A stretch of DNA of 64,000 nucleotides from Caulobacter soli (GCF_011045195.1 NZ_CP049200.1:62001-126000), one strand, 5' to 3'. Shown: positions 54,591-63,632, counted from the first letter of the stretch. The notes: a model not told the origin generated them from the letters alone. Program-made: numbers and translations.

Positions 54591-55562
54591 CTACTTCCAG
54601 ACCCGCTCGGCCACGCGCGTCCAGTTGCCGCCGAGGATCTTGGCCAAGTCGGCGTCGCCATAGCCCTTGGCGACCAGGGCCGCGGCGATGCCGGGAAAGC
54701 GCTCGGGTTCGACAAACTGGATGTCGGCCGCGTAGGTCGCGTCGTGGGGAAACGTCTGACGCATCTTCTGCAGATAGTCGACGAGCTCGGTCATGTCGAA
54801 GACGTAGTCGAGGCCCAGGCCGACATGGTCGGGGCCGACCAGCTGCACCATGTGATCGACATGGGCCACCAGGGTCTGGGTGGAGGCGTCGTTGTCGCCC
54901 AGGAAGGCGCCGACGCCGTTGACCCCCACCACCCCGCCGCTGGCGGCGACGGCCTTGATCACCCGATCGGAGACGTTTCGCGTGTGGTCGAAGACCGCCT
55001 TGGCGTTGGAATGGGACACGATCACCGGGGCCCGAGCGGCCTCGATCACCTCCAGGGCCGAACGCTCGCCGGTGTGCGAGCAGCATACGAGCATGCCCAC
55101 GCGCTCCATTTCGGCTAGAACCTGACGGCCAAAGGCCGTCAGGCCGCCGTCGGTCTCGTCGTAGCAACCCGAGCCCACCGCGGTCTGACGGTTGTACGCC
55201 ATCAGCATCCAGCGCACGCCCAGGTCGTAGAACAGCTGCACCAGGCCCAGGTCTCCGGCGTCGAGCGGCCCGGTGCCCTCGATGTCGAAGAACACGGCCA
55301 GCTTGCCCGCCGCGGCGGCCGCGCGGGCCTCCGCGATCGTGCCGACCAGAACATAGCGATCAGCATGGTCGGTCAGCCACCGACGAAACCAGGCCAGGAC
55401 GCGGACATGCTCCTCGAGGCTCTGGAGGCCAAAGCCGACGTTCAGCCCGACGACGTCGATCCCGCTGGCCCGATAGCGTTCCAGCTGCGGCAGGAAATCG
55501 CCGTCCCCCGCCCGGAGCGGCATGCAGCCGTGGTTGTCCCAGACCAGAGGCCGGCCGCTCAC
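54591..55562 (-). CDS. Membrane dipeptidase (M19) family protein with altered first metal motif
   Basis: A 323-residue renal-dipeptidase-fold enzyme. Metal-ligand regions are VWDNHGCMPLR near the N-terminus, FFDIEGTGPLD (bridging Glu), VCCSHTGER and IVSHSNAKAVFDH. Canonical members have HxD in the first motif; here it is His-Gly-Cys, so one ligand Asp is replaced. Later LGLDYVFD and ILGGNWTRVAERVW match the family. It may still be an active dipeptidase with different metal or substrate preference. It converges with the MFS gene, five bases apart. Confidence 0.88.
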   Translation of the reverse strand: MSGRPLVWDNHGCMPLRAGDGDFLPQLERYRASGIDVVGLNVGFGLQSLEEHVRVLAWFRRWLTDHADRYVLVGTIAEARAAAAAGKLAVFFDIEGTGPLDAGDLGLVQLFYDLGVRWMLMAYNRQTAVGSGCYDETDGGLTAFGRQVLAEMERVGMLVCCSHTGERSALEVIEAARAPVIVSHSNAKAVFDHTRNVSDRVIKAVAASGGVVGVNGVGAFLGDNDASTQTLVAHVDHMVQLVGPDHVGLGLDYVFDMTELVDYLQKMRQTFPHDATYAADIQFVEPERFPGIAAALVAKGYGDADLAKILGGNWTRVAERVWK

Positions 55563-55844
55563 GCCCGGCCTCCGGCGATCGCGCCCCCGGCCCTGGTCCC
55601 GCCGGCCAGTCGGAGGGCTCTGGCCGGTTTGAGGTCGCGATCCACGGCGATGTCTCCTTGCAGCTTGGCGAGGCCCTCGGCGGACCGCTTGCGCCTATTG
55701 TGACAAAAAGGGCGATCGGCGGCTTTGCAGATCGTCCTTGGGGGCCGACAGATCGTCTGATTTTTCGCACCGGGCGCCAAGGCCCGTGCAATCGCGCCGC
55801 GCGCTTCTTGCATGGGCCGCGCACGCGCGCATGGTGGGCGGACC

Positions 55845-56105
55845 ATGACCAAGTATGATCCTCTCCGACGCCATCTGGCGCGCGCCAAGGTCGCTTCGCT
55901 CGATCTGGATTTCACCGATGTCGAACGCATCATCGGCCGTCTGCTGCCCAAGGCCGCCCGAGACGAGGCCTGGTGGCGCGAGCCGCCGCTCTCGTCCGTC
56001 GCGCCGCAGATCGAGGCCTGGACGGCGGCCGGCTATCGCGCCCGACTGCTCGGCGCGGAGACGGTGCGTTTCGAACGTGTTGATCCGCGCGCCAAGTCGA
56101 GCTGA
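55845..56105 (+). CDS. Small DUF7662-like protein
   Basis: An 86-residue protein (MTKYDPLRRHLARAKV; FTDVERIIGRLLPKAAR; AWWREPPLSSVAPQIEAWTAAGYRARLL). The pattern of YDPL at the N-terminus, a LxxxArxxxxWW centre and an aromatic C-terminus is common in small uncharacterised bacterial proteins of this type. The start at 55845 (MTKYDPL) is preferred over an upstream in-frame ATG at 55812. Function unknown. The 282 bases before it, back to the M19 start, hold nothing I recognise. Confidence 0.75.
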   Translation: MTKYDPLRRHLARAKVASLDLDFTDVERIIGRLLPKAARDEAWWREPPLSSVAPQIEAWTAAGYRARLLGAETVRFERVDPRAKSS

Positions 56106-56178
56106 GGTCGGCGGCTTGGCGCTTGCCCCCGGGCCTCCTGATGGGCATGGAAGGCGCTGCTTCCAATCCGCGCCGCCG

Positions 56179-56679
56179 ATGATGACGCCCCAAGCCTTTC
56201 GCGCCCTCGCCCTTCGTCCCGTTCGACGCTCCGAGCGCCGCCTCGCCCGGACATGCGCGGTCGCCGGCGCGGTCCTGGCCTTGGCCGCGGCGCTGCGGGC
56301 CGGGCCTGTTCTTGCCGATCCCTGCGCCGCCATCCCCGACAAGGGACCGCTGCCGGCCTATCTCTCACGTGGGGCCAGCTTCTCGGGGCCGGTGACCTAT
56401 GTCGGAGACGGCGACAGCCTCTGCGTGGCGCTGGGACCTCATCCCGACCGCTGGGTCGAGGTGCGTTTGGCCGACTTCTACGCGCCGGAGCTGCGCGCGC
56501 CGGGCGGCGCGGCGGCCAAGGCCGCGCTCGACCGGCTGACGGCCGGACAGCAAGTGCGTTGCACGGCCGATCATCGCAGCTATGACCGGATCGTGGCGAT
56601 TTGCCGGATCAACGCTCGCTCGCTGGGTGATCTGCTGCGCGCCCAGGGCGTTGTCGAAGGCGGGCGCGGGCGAAAATGA
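56179..56679 (+). CDS. Staphylococcal nuclease-like (thermonuclease family) protein
   Basis: A 166-residue protein with an N-terminal hydrophobic segment (AVAGAVLALAAALRAGPVLA), so exported or anchored. The mature part has the SNase fold motif YVGDGDSLCVALG, VEVRLADFYAPELR, and SYDRIVAICRI, then SLGDLLRAQGVVE. In canonical SNase the second motif is RLxxxDxPE; here the Asp position is Tyr (RLADFYAPE), while both Arg positions are kept. Activity is uncertain. It follows the small DUF gene by 73 bases. Confidence 0.8.
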   Translation: MMTPQAFRALALRPVRRSERRLARTCAVAGAVLALAAALRAGPVLADPCAAIPDKGPLPAYLSRGASFSGPVTYVGDGDSLCVALGPHPDRWVEVRLADFYAPELRAPGGAAAKAALDRLTAGQQVRCTADHRSYDRIVAICRINARSLGDLLRAQGVVEGGRGRK

Positions 56680-56769
56680 GCTCTCAAGCCCTGGTCCGAT
56701 CAGCGCGTCCCGCCCTGCGGCGGCGGCGGACGGGGGCCGCGAGGGCCAGCAGGCCCTAGGGCCGCGAAC

Positions 56770-57405
56770 CTAGGCTGGATCGGACGCAGGCGAGAGCGCG
56801 ACGGACCCGATGTCATAGGCCCGGGCGAAGGTCTCGACCGCCGCGGCCGCCGCCTCGACCAGGTCCGCGTCGGGGGCCGAGGCGATCGCGCCCTCCAGCA
56901 AGCGTTGGAACGGGCCAGCCTCGATCAAGGCGTGGAACTGCACGACCGCGCGCCAGGGGTCGGCGCGGCGCATGCGGCCCTCGTCCATGGCGACGGCGAA
57001 ATCTTCGGCCAGACGCGAGAGGCCTGGTTTGCGGCCGTTTTCGAAGAACAGCTTGCCAAGATCCGAACGCGGGCCTTCGGCATAGATGACCCTGCGAAAC
57101 CCCAGGATCTCATCCTGGGCGATGAAGCGCAGGAACTTGATCGCAAAATCGGCCAAGGCAGCGCGCAGATCCTGGTTCTGGTGGAAGCTGTCGAACAACG
57201 GACCGACCTGGGCCGCGCCCTTTTCCAGCATGACCGCGACGAACAGCGCCTCCTTGGAGCCGAAGTAGTGATAGAGCGTCTGCTTGGATCCGCCGGCCCG
57301 CACGGCCACCTCGGCCATGCTCGCCGCGTCGTAGCCGCGTTCGAGGAAGACGCTCTTGCCGGCTTCCAGAATGGCCAGGCGGCGCTTTTCGCTTTTGACC
57401 CTCAT
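56770..57405 (-). CDS. TetR/AcrR family regulator B
   Basis: A 211-residue TetR protein: RRLAILEAGKSVFLERGYDAASM, helix-turn-helix MAEVAVRAGGSKQTLYHYFGSKEALF near residues 30-55, then a ligand-binding domain. Its only upstream motif is the exact palindrome ATACACTTTTGTAT at 57444-57457, 38 bases before the ATG, the textbook position for an autorepressor. It is therefore the strongest candidate to recognise all the ATACA-N4-TGTAT sites. It lies after pcaD but has its own promoter region. Confidence 0.93.
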   Translation of the reverse strand: MRVKSEKRRLAILEAGKSVFLERGYDAASMAEVAVRAGGSKQTLYHYFGSKEALFVAVMLEKGAAQVGPLFDSFHQNQDLRAALADFAIKFLRFIAQDEILGFRRVIYAEGPRSDLGKLFFENGRKPGLSRLAEDFAVAMDEGRMRRADPWRAVVQFHALIEAGPFQRLLEGAIASAPDADLVEAAAAAVETFARAYDIGSVALSPASDPA

Positions 57406-57443
57406 CGTTCTCTCGCGCTGGATCTTGTTGGTTGGACCGACCC

Positions 57444-57457
57444 ATACACTTTTGTAT
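57444..57457. promoter_or_regulatory. Operator palindrome ATACACTTTTGTAT before TetR B
   Basis: Exact match to ATACA-N4-TGTAT in the 65-base gap between pcaD (end 57471) and TetR B (start 57405). It probably mediates autoregulation and links TetR B to the same sites near peptidase and sarcosine genes. Confidence 0.75.
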
Positions 57458-57470
57458 GGAGTCGTCGCGC

Positions 57471-58256
57471 CTAAAGGCTTGAGTCAAAGTCCAGCACGGC
57501 CCGGGTGAAGCCTTCCGGGTCTTCGATCGAAGGCAGATGCCCGGTTTCCAAAAAGGCGACGCGGGCGTTCTGGACTCCCCGCACGATCGTCTCGCCGTGG
57601 CCGGCATAGGGCGTGGAGACGTCCTGGGTCCCGCAAAGGACCAGGCAGGGCGCTGAAATCTCGGCCAGGCGAGACGCCAGGCGCATGTCGCGGATCGCCG
57701 CCGCGCAGCCCGCATAGCCCTTGGCGTCCATGCCGATCAGGGTCGAACGAACCGCGCCGACCTGCGGCGCATGGCTGTTGCGAAACCCCGCCGAGAAGAA
57801 GCGCTCCAAGGCCAGGTCGGCGATGCTGGCCATGCCTTGATCCAGGACCAGGTCCCTGCGGGCCTGCCAGGCGGCGGGATCCATCTGGGCCGAGGTGCAG
57901 GCCAGGACCATGGCCGGGACGCGCTCGGGGGCCGACAGCGCCATCTGCATCGCGATCATCCCGCCCAGCGACGTCCCGCACAGCAGAACGGGCTGCGTCC
58001 CGCTTTCGTCGATCACGGCCCAGATATCGGCGGCCAGACGCTCCAGGCTGTAGTCGCCGTCCGGCGCGTCGGAGGCGCCGTGGCCGCGCGTGTCGATCCG
58101 CAGGACCCGAAACCGTTCCGTCAGCAGCGGGACAGCGCGGTCGTACAGCCCGATGTCGGTTCCAATGGAGTTCAGGAGGACCAGGGTCGGGCGGGGCTCG
58201 GCGCCGTCCAGCCGCCAGTGCAGGCGGGTCCCATCCTCGGTGCGCGTGAAGGCCAT
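57471..58256 (-). CDS. pcaD: 3-oxoadipate enol-lactonase
   Basis: A 261-residue alpha/beta hydrolase cutting 3-oxoadipate enol-lactone to 3-oxoadipate. The nucleophile elbow is LLCGTSLGGMIAMQMAL near residue 95, with Asp in LCGTQDVSTPYAGHGE and His in LETGHLPSIEDPEGF. RIDTRGHGASDAPDGDYSLE is typical of PcaD/CatD enzymes. It is the last gene of the ben/cat cluster, separated from catJ by a small reading frame and about 170 bases. Confidence 0.9.
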   Translation of the reverse strand: MAFTRTEDGTRLHWRLDGAEPRPTLVLLNSIGTDIGLYDRAVPLLTERFRVLRIDTRGHGASDAPDGDYSLERLAADIWAVIDESGTQPVLLCGTSLGGMIAMQMALSAPERVPAMVLACTSAQMDPAAWQARRDLVLDQGMASIADLALERFFSAGFRNSHAPQVGAVRSTLIGMDAKGYAGCAAAIRDMRLASRLAEISAPCLVLCGTQDVSTPYAGHGETIVRGVQNARVAFLETGHLPSIEDPEGFTRAVLDFDSSL

Positions 58257-58428
58257 GGCGGGTTTCCTCTTTGACGGTCAGGCGGGTCGAAGGCCGGCGA
58301 TCCCGTCGGGCTCGATCGCGCTCGCCGACCGGTCATCGACGGCGACCTTGGCGGGGCCGCCGCCTCGGTTGAAGGGGGCGCGGAGCCCGGCGCGGGAGGT
58401 CAGGGGTCATGACGAACCGGGTTGAAGG

Positions 58429-58563
58429 TCAGATATAACCGCGCGCGACGTCCCAGGCGGGGTCGCGGGCCTGGGGCGGGCGCGGCCGGCGCGCCAGGAC
58501 CGGAGCCTCGGCGTGGCCCAAGACCCGCCGCCAGCGCCGCCAAGCTCGCAGCAAGGCGGTCAT
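58429..58563 (-). CDS. Possible small protein coupled to catJ
   Basis: A 44-codon frame whose ATG overlaps the catJ stop (ATGA), encoding [20 protein letters not shown] and ending [11 protein letters not shown]. It is very basic and Arg/Trp-rich. The overlap mirrors the coupling seen across the window, but the length and high GC leave a chance that it is fortuitous. No function is suggested. Confidence 0.35.
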   Translation of the reverse strand: MTALLRAWRRWRRVLGHAEAPVLARRPRPPQARDPAWDVARGYI

Positions 58564-59222
58564 GCGAAAGCGGCCGCGTCGAACTCAGCTTCCGTCCTGG
58601 TCCTGACCTCATCCAGGGCGACGCCCGGCGCCAGTTCGATCAATGTCAGGCCGCCGCCCTCTTGCCCGCCCTTTTGGCGATCCAGGTGGAAGACGCACAG
58701 GTCGGTGATCACCATGTCCACGCACGCCGCGCCGGTCAGCGGCAGGGCGCAGCGCTTGAGCACCTTGCTGTCGCCGGCCTTGTTGGCGTGGTCCATGACC
58801 ACGATCACCCGCTTGACGCCGGCCACCAGGTCCATGGCCCCGCCCATGCCCTTGACCATCTTGCCGGGGATCGTCCAGTTGGCGATGTCGCCGTTCTGAG
58901 CCACTTCCATCGCGCCCAGCACCGTCAGGTCGATGTGGCCGCCGCGGATCATCGCGAAGCTCTGGGCGCTGTCGAAGAAGCTAGAGGTCGGCAGCTTGGT
59001 GATCGTCTGCTTGCCGGCGTTGATCAGGTCCGGATCGGCCTCGCCCTCGTAGGGGAAGGGCCCCATGCCCAGCATGCCGTTCTCGCTCTGCAGGGTGACG
59101 TGCACGCCGGCCGGAATGTGGTTGGCCACCAGGGTCGGGATGCCGATGCCCAGATTGACGTAGAAGCCGTCCTGCAGCTCGCGGGCGGCGCGGGCCGCCA
59201 TCTCGTCGCGGGTCCAGGCCAT
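58560..59222 (-). CDS. catJ: 3-oxoadipate (3-oxoacid) CoA-transferase subunit B
   Basis: A 220-residue subunit with the catalytic Glu in [14 protein letters not shown] near residue 46, preceded by [17 protein letters not shown] and followed by [29 protein letters not shown]. These motifs are shared with acetoacetate-specific ScoB, so specificity comes from context: between benD/catI and pcaD, succinyl-CoA:3-oxoadipate transfer is most likely. It could also activate acetoacetate from leucine breakdown. ATG overlaps the catI stop. Confidence 0.9.
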   Translation of the reverse strand: MAWTRDEMAARAARELQDGFYVNLGIGIPTLVANHIPAGVHVTLQSENGMLGMGPFPYEGEADPDLINAGKQTITKLPTSSFFDSAQSFAMIRGGHIDLTVLGAMEVAQNGDIANWTIPGKMVKGMGGAMDLVAGVKRVIVVMDHANKAGDSKVLKRCALPLTGAACVDMVITDLCVFHLDRQKGGQEGGGLTLIELAPGVALDEVRTRTEAEFDAAAFA

Positions 59223-59944
59223 CAGACGGCTTCTCCATGGAGCTTGCGTTGGCGCGTCGTCAGCTTCTCGATCCGCTTTTCATTGATCGTCGAGGCGATG
59301 ATGCGGTTCACATAGATGCCGGGGGTATGGATGCTGTTGGCGTCCAATTCGCCGGCCTCGACGATCTCCTCGACCTCGACGATGGTGACCTTGCCGGCCG
59401 TGGCCATCACCGGGTTGAAGTTGCGGGCCGTCATCCGGAACATCAGGTTGCCCTCGGGATCGGCCTTCCAGGCCTTGACGATGGCGAGGTCGGCGCGCAG
59501 CCAGGTCTCGCGGACATAGTCCTCGCCCTCGAAGGTCTCGACGGGCTTGCCCTCGGCCACCACCGTCCCGACGCCGGTCTTGGTGTAGAAGGCCGGGATG
59601 CCCGCCCCGCCGGCCCGGATGCGCTCGGCCAGGGTGCCCTGCGGGTTCAGCTCCAGCTCCAGGTCGCCCGACAGATAGAGCTGCTCGAACAGCTTGTTCT
59701 CGCCGACATAGCTGGAGATCATCTTCTTGATCTGGCCGTTGTTCAGCAACTGCCAGAGGCCAAAGCCGTCGGCGCCGCAATTGTTGCTGATCACGGTCAG
59801 GCCCTTGACGCCGGTGTCCTTGAGGGCGGGGATCAGGGTCTCGGGATTGCCCGACAGGCCAAAGCCGCCCGACATCAGCGTCATGCCGTCGAAGACGACG
59901 CCCTTAAGCGCCGCGGCGGCGCTGTCGTAGATCTTGCTTTTCAT
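59222..59944 (-). CDS. catI: 3-oxoadipate (3-oxoacid) CoA-transferase subunit A
   Basis: A 240-residue subunit starting at 59944 ([20 protein letters not shown]). CoA-binding motif [14 protein letters not shown], then [58 protein letters not shown] and [20 protein letters not shown]. It forms a complex with the following catJ. The gap to benD is eight bases, so the ben and cat genes are one unit. Confidence 0.91.
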   Translation of the reverse strand: MKSKIYDSAAAALKGVVFDGMTLMSGGFGLSGNPETLIPALKDTGVKGLTVISNNCGADGFGLWQLLNNGQIKKMISSYVGENKLFEQLYLSGDLELELNPQGTLAERIRAGGAGIPAFYTKTGVGTVVAEGKPVETFEGEDYVRETWLRADLAIVKAWKADPEGNLMFRMTARNFNPVMATAGKVTIVEVEEIVEAGELDANSIHTPGIYVNRIIASTINEKRIEKLTTRQRKLHGEAV

Positions 59945-59952
59945 GACGGCTC

Positions 59953-60729
59953 CTAGCCGTTGTCGCCACCGGCCACGGGAAGCACCGCGCCGGTGATGTA
60001 GGCGGCCTCGTCGGAGGCCAGAAACAGGATCGGCGCGATCTGCTCTTCCAGCGTCGCGTAGCGCTTGAGGAAGTTGGACTGGGTCACCTGCGCGACCGCC
60101 TCGGCCATCCAGGTCTGCTCCTGGGCGGTGTCGCCCTCGGCGTTGCGCGGCACGCGCCGGGCTGGCGCGGCGGTGCCGCCGGGCGCGGTGGCGACCACAC
60201 GGATCCCCGCCTGGCCATATTCCATGGCCAGGGCCTGGGTCAGGGCGTTGACCCCGCCCTTGGCGGCCGAATAGGGCCCTCGGCGGATGCCGCGCGTGGC
60301 GTTGGACGAGACGTTGACGATCACCCCGCCGCCCTGGTCCAGCATCACCGGCAGCACGGCGTGGCAGCCCCACAGGGTGGGAAACAGCGATCGGCGGATC
60401 TCCGCCTCGATCTGCTCGGGCGAGAACTCGGCGAAGGGCCGCATGCGAATGGCGCCGCCGACATTGTTGACCAGGATGTCGACGCGGCCAAACCGCGCCT
60501 GGGCCGCGGCGATCGCGTCCTGGGCGCCCTGACTGGTCTCCAGATCGCACTGGAAGCCGACCGTCTCCCCCGTCGCCTCCGCGGCCACCGCCTCGACGAA
60601 GTCGGCCCGGTCGGCCAGCAGCACCCTGGCGCCCTCGGCCGCGGCCCGCAGGCCCACGCCCCGGCCAATGCCCTGGGCGCCGCCGGTGACGACCATGACC
60701 TTTCCCTCGAAACGTCCCGGAAAGGTCAT
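59953..60729 (-). CDS. benD: Dihydroxycyclohexadienecarboxylate dehydrogenase
   Basis: A 258-residue SDR that oxidises benzoate cis-dihydrodiol to catechol with CO2 release. Motifs: VMVVTGGAQGIGRGVGLRAA, VDILVNNVGGAIRMRPF, IVNVSSNATRGIRRGPYSAAK (catalytic Ser, Tyr, Lys) and VATAPGGTAAPARRVPRN, the last typical of BenD/XylL. ATG 60729 overlaps the benC stop by four bases. The dihydrodiol comes from BenABC. Confidence 0.94.
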   Translation of the reverse strand: MTFPGRFEGKVMVVTGGAQGIGRGVGLRAAAEGARVLLADRADFVEAVAAEATGETVGFQCDLETSQGAQDAIAAAQARFGRVDILVNNVGGAIRMRPFAEFSPEQIEAEIRRSLFPTLWGCHAVLPVMLDQGGGVIVNVSSNATRGIRRGPYSAAKGGVNALTQALAMEYGQAGIRVVATAPGGTAAPARRVPRNAEGDTAQEQTWMAEAVAQVTQSNFLKRYATLEEQIAPILFLASDEAAYITGAVLPVAGGDNG

Positions 60730-61742
60730 GCCGCCTCGCTGGGCGCGAATTTTTCGTAGTGGAAGGCGGCGGGCGCCATCCCCTTGTCCTGGAAGAACTG
60801 GCGCACCGCCTCGACCATCGGCGGGGGGCCGCACAGATAGACGTCGCAATCGCCGGCGTTGAGGTGATGGTCGGCCAGGTGCTCGGTCACATAGCCCTTC
60901 AGGGGCTGGGCGCTTTGCGGATCGGCCACGCAGACCGACCAGGTCAGGGTCGGCAGCCTGGCGGCCAGCGCCTCGAGCCTGGGCAGTTCGACCAGATCGC
61001 CGTCGCGGGTCACGCCATAGATCAGGTGGACCGGCTGATCGACGCCCTGGTCGGCGAGGACCTCGAGCATCGACAGCAGCGGCGCCAGACCCGTGCCGCC
61101 CGCCAGCATCACGATCGGGCGACGAACCGGGCGCAGGAAGAAGACGCCGTTGGGCCCGACAAACGTCATGCGCGCGCCGGGCTGGGCCTGATCGACGAGC
61201 CAGCCGCTCATCAGGCCGCCCGGAACGTTGCGGATCAGGAAGCGGGCCTGCCGTTCGCCGGGCTTGGAGCTGAACGAATAGGCCCGATGCTGCGTCGAGC
61301 CCGGGACCTCCAGGTTCACATACTGGCCGGGCAGGAAGTCGAGGGTCTCCGGCGCGTCCAGGTCCAGGGTCAGGAGGATCGAACTGTCGGACGCCAGCTC
61401 CACCGCCGACACCGTCGCCGCGAACCGAGCCGGCGCGACCTTGCAGGCGCTGGACGGGGCCGGGACGGCCAGAACGCAATCGGAAAAGACCTCCATCTGA
61501 CAGGTCAGGACGAGGCCTTCGGCGGCCTCGTCGGCGCTGAGCGCATAGTCGAGATAGTCCTCGCCAAGATTGTAGTCGCCCTGCTCGCACCGACATTTGC
61601 AGGTGCCGCAAACGCCGTCCGAGCAGTCCATCGGCAGGTTGATCTTGTGGCGGTATGCCGCCTCCAGAACCTTTTCGCCGGCGTTACAGTCGATGAAGCG
61701 CGTCGCGCCATCCTCGAAGTTCAGTACAATACGATAACCCAT
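60726..61742 (-). CDS. benC: Benzoate 1,2-dioxygenase electron-transfer component
   Basis: A 338-residue NADH reductase with N-terminal plant-type 2Fe-2S ferredoxin (CSDGVCGTCKCRCEQGDY, later LTCQM), FAD domain (HRAYSFSSKPGE; PGGLMSGWL) and NAD domain (MLAGGTGLAPLLSML; YLCGPPPMVEAVRQFF). Length and domain order match BenC/XylZ. It passes electrons to BenAB. The gap to benB is 25 bases. Confidence 0.96.
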   Translation of the reverse strand: MGYRIVLNFEDGATRFIDCNAGEKVLEAAYRHKINLPMDCSDGVCGTCKCRCEQGDYNLGEDYLDYALSADEAAEGLVLTCQMEVFSDCVLAVPAPSSACKVAPARFAATVSAVELASDSSILLTLDLDAPETLDFLPGQYVNLEVPGSTQHRAYSFSSKPGERQARFLIRNVPGGLMSGWLVDQAQPGARMTFVGPNGVFFLRPVRRPIVMLAGGTGLAPLLSMLEVLADQGVDQPVHLIYGVTRDGDLVELPRLEALAARLPTLTWSVCVADPQSAQPLKGYVTEHLADHHLNAGDCDVYLCGPPPMVEAVRQFFQDKGMAPAAFHYEKFAPSEAA

Positions 61743-61767
61743 GTTTTCACCTCGACACCGGTCGGCT

Positions 61768-62256
61768 CTAGACGTGGTAGACGTCGATGACCTGGTGGAT
61801 GTAGTCGTCCTTGAGGATCACCTTCTTGCTGAGGATCAGCGGCGGCTCGGTGCTGACGTCGAGCGTGTAGAACGACACCCCGAAGAAGCTGTCGGTGACC
61901 TTGTAGCGGTGGCTCAGCGTGTGCCAGTTGAACCGCAGGTCCACCTGCCCTTCCCGCTCCTCCAGCACCTCGATGTTGCTGATCAGGTGGGCGGTGCGCG
62001 GCTCGGGCATGCTCGCGCCCGACCGCTCGGTCTTGATGCGGAAGACGCGGTCCTCCAGCCCCTCGCGGCTGGGGTAGTAGATCAGCGAGACGTGCTGCTG
62101 GGGATCCTCCACCAGTTGGTCGTCATCGTCCCAGGACGGCATCCAGAAGGTGGCGCTGGACGCATAGCAGGTCAGCCACTCGTCCCATCGCCGGTCATCG
62201 AGCAGGCGCGCCTCGCGGTAGAGGAACGCCGACAGCGCCTGGTGGCTCGCGCTCAT
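61768..62256 (-). CDS. benB: Benzoate 1,2-dioxygenase small subunit
   Basis: A 162-residue ring-hydroxylating dioxygenase beta subunit: FLYREARLLDDRRWDEWLTCY, FWMPSWDDDDQLVEDPQQHVS, LIYYPSREGLEDRVFRIKTER. These are standard for BenB/XylY. It is structural in the alpha3-beta3 oxygenase. Its ATG overlaps the benA stop. Confidence 0.96.
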   Translation of the reverse strand: MSASHQALSAFLYREARLLDDRRWDEWLTCYASSATFWMPSWDDDDQLVEDPQQHVSLIYYPSREGLEDRVFRIKTERSGASMPEPRTAHLISNIEVLEEREGQVDLRFNWHTLSHRYKVTDSFFGVSFYTLDVSTEPPLILSKKVILKDDYIHQVIDVYHV

Positions 62257-63632
62257 GCGGCCACCAGGGTCTTGCCGGCCGCGGCCGAACCGCCGCCGCC
62301 GCCGTCCTGGCGGTCGAGCGCGGCGATCAGGGTCTGGGCCCAGTATTCATGCTGGCGCACGAACAGGCCCTCGTCCTCGCTGCGCTCGCCGCTGAGGATC
62401 GGGGTGAGGCCCAGGGCCGCGGCGTTGGCGTCGGGCCCTTCGATCCACCGGGTCGCGCCGCGGCTCAGATCGTTCCACAGCTCGCCCGCGCCCTCGTAGG
62501 CGTTCTGGCAGGCGCGAAATTCCTCCAGATCGTCGGGCGTGCCCATGCCGCTGACGTTGAAGAAGTCCTCGTACTGGCGAAGACGCAGGCTCCGCTCGGC
62601 CAGGCTTTCGCCCTTGGGGGCGAAGCAATAGATGGTCACCTCGGTCTTATCGACGCTGACGGGCCGCACGACCCGGATCTGGGTCGAGAACTGGTCCATC
62701 AGATAGACATTGGGGTAGAGGCCAAGGTTGCGGCTCTGGGCGACGATCTGGTCGGCGCGGGTCGGTCCCAGGCGCTCGGCCAGCGCCTGGCGGTGGGCGT
62801 AGACCGGCCGGACCTCGGGATTGAGCAGGTTGGTCCACAGCAGGATGTGGCCGTGCTCGAAGCTGTAGACGCCGCCCACGCTCTTGGACCAGCCGTTGGC
62901 GTCGACGGTGCGCGTGCCCTGGGCCTCGTAGTTGCGCCGCCCCATGGTCGCCGAATAGTTCCAGTGCACGGCGCTGACGTGATAGCCGTCCGCGCCGTTC
63001 TCCATCTGGAGCTTCCAGTTGCCGTCATAGACATAGGAAGAGTTGCCGCGCAGCACCTCCAGGCCGTCGGGCGCCTGGTCGACCATCTGGTCGATGATCA
63101 CCCGGGTCGAGCCCAGATGGTCCTCCAGAGGCATCACATCGGGATTGAGGCTGGCGAACAGGAAGCCGCGATAGGTCTCGAAACGGGCCACCTTCTTGAG
63201 ATCGTGGGAGCCTTCGGTGTTGAACGTCGGCGGATAGTCCGCCCCCTTGGCGTCCTTGACCTTCAGAAGCTTGCCGGTGTTGCTGAACGTCCAGCCGTGG
63301 AACTGGCAGGTAAAGCTGCCCTTGTTGCCGTGCTTGCGCCGGCACAGCATCGCGCCGCGATGGGCGCAGGCGTTGATCACCGCATGCAGCTGTCCGGTCC
63401 TGTCGCGGGTGACGACGACGGGCTGGCGGCCGATCCAGGTGGTGAAGTAGTCGTTGGGTTCGGGGATCTGGCTCTCGTGCGCCAGAAACACCCAGTTGCC
63501 CTCGAAGATCGTCTTCATCTCCAGTTCGAAGATCTCGGCGCTGGTGAAGATGTCGCGGCGGCAACGAAACACCCCCGCCGCCTTGTCTTCGACCACAGCG
63601 CCGGCCAGCTGTTCCTTGAGCGTCGTCGTCAT
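62253..63632 (-). CDS. benA: Benzoate 1,2-dioxygenase large subunit
   Basis: A 459-residue Rieske oxygenase alpha subunit. The 2Fe-2S centre is bound by CAHRGAMLC and CQFHGWTF near residues 88-115 and the catalytic iron by MENGADGYHVSAVHW (Asp-x2-His-x4-His spacing read from ADGYHVSAVH) near residue 210. WVFLAHESQIPEPNDYFTTWIG is typical of BenA/XylX. It adds O2 across benzoate. It lies 24 bases after catA. Confidence 0.97.
   Translation of the reverse strand: MTTTLKEQLAGAVVEDKAAGVFRCRRDIFTSAEIFELEMKTIFEGNWVFLAHESQIPEPNDYFTTWIGRQPVVVTRDRTGQLHAVINACAHRGAMLCRRKHGNKGSFTCQFHGWTFSNTGKLLKVKDAKGADYPPTFNTEGSHDLKKVARFETYRGFLFASLNPDVMPLEDHLGSTRVIIDQMVDQAPDGLEVLRGNSSYVYDGNWKLQMENGADGYHVSAVHWNYSATMGRRNYEAQGTRTVDANGWSKSVGGVYSFEHGHILLWTNLLNPEVRPVYAHRQALAERLGPTRADQIVAQSRNLGLYPNVYLMDQFSTQIRVVRPVSVDKTEVTIYCFAPKGESLAERSLRLRQYEDFFNVSGMGTPDDLEEFRACQNAYEGAGELWNDLSRGATRWIEGPDANAAALGLTPILSGERSEDEGLFVRQHEYWAQTLIAALDRQDGGGGGSAAAGKTLVAA

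Noticed and set aside
58560..59944. CoA-transferase pair as acetoacetate-specific ScoAB
   Set aside because: The motifs do not separate the two functions, but the eight-base link to benD and nearby pcaD favour 3-oxoadipate. Acetoacetate activation is kept as a secondary possibility.
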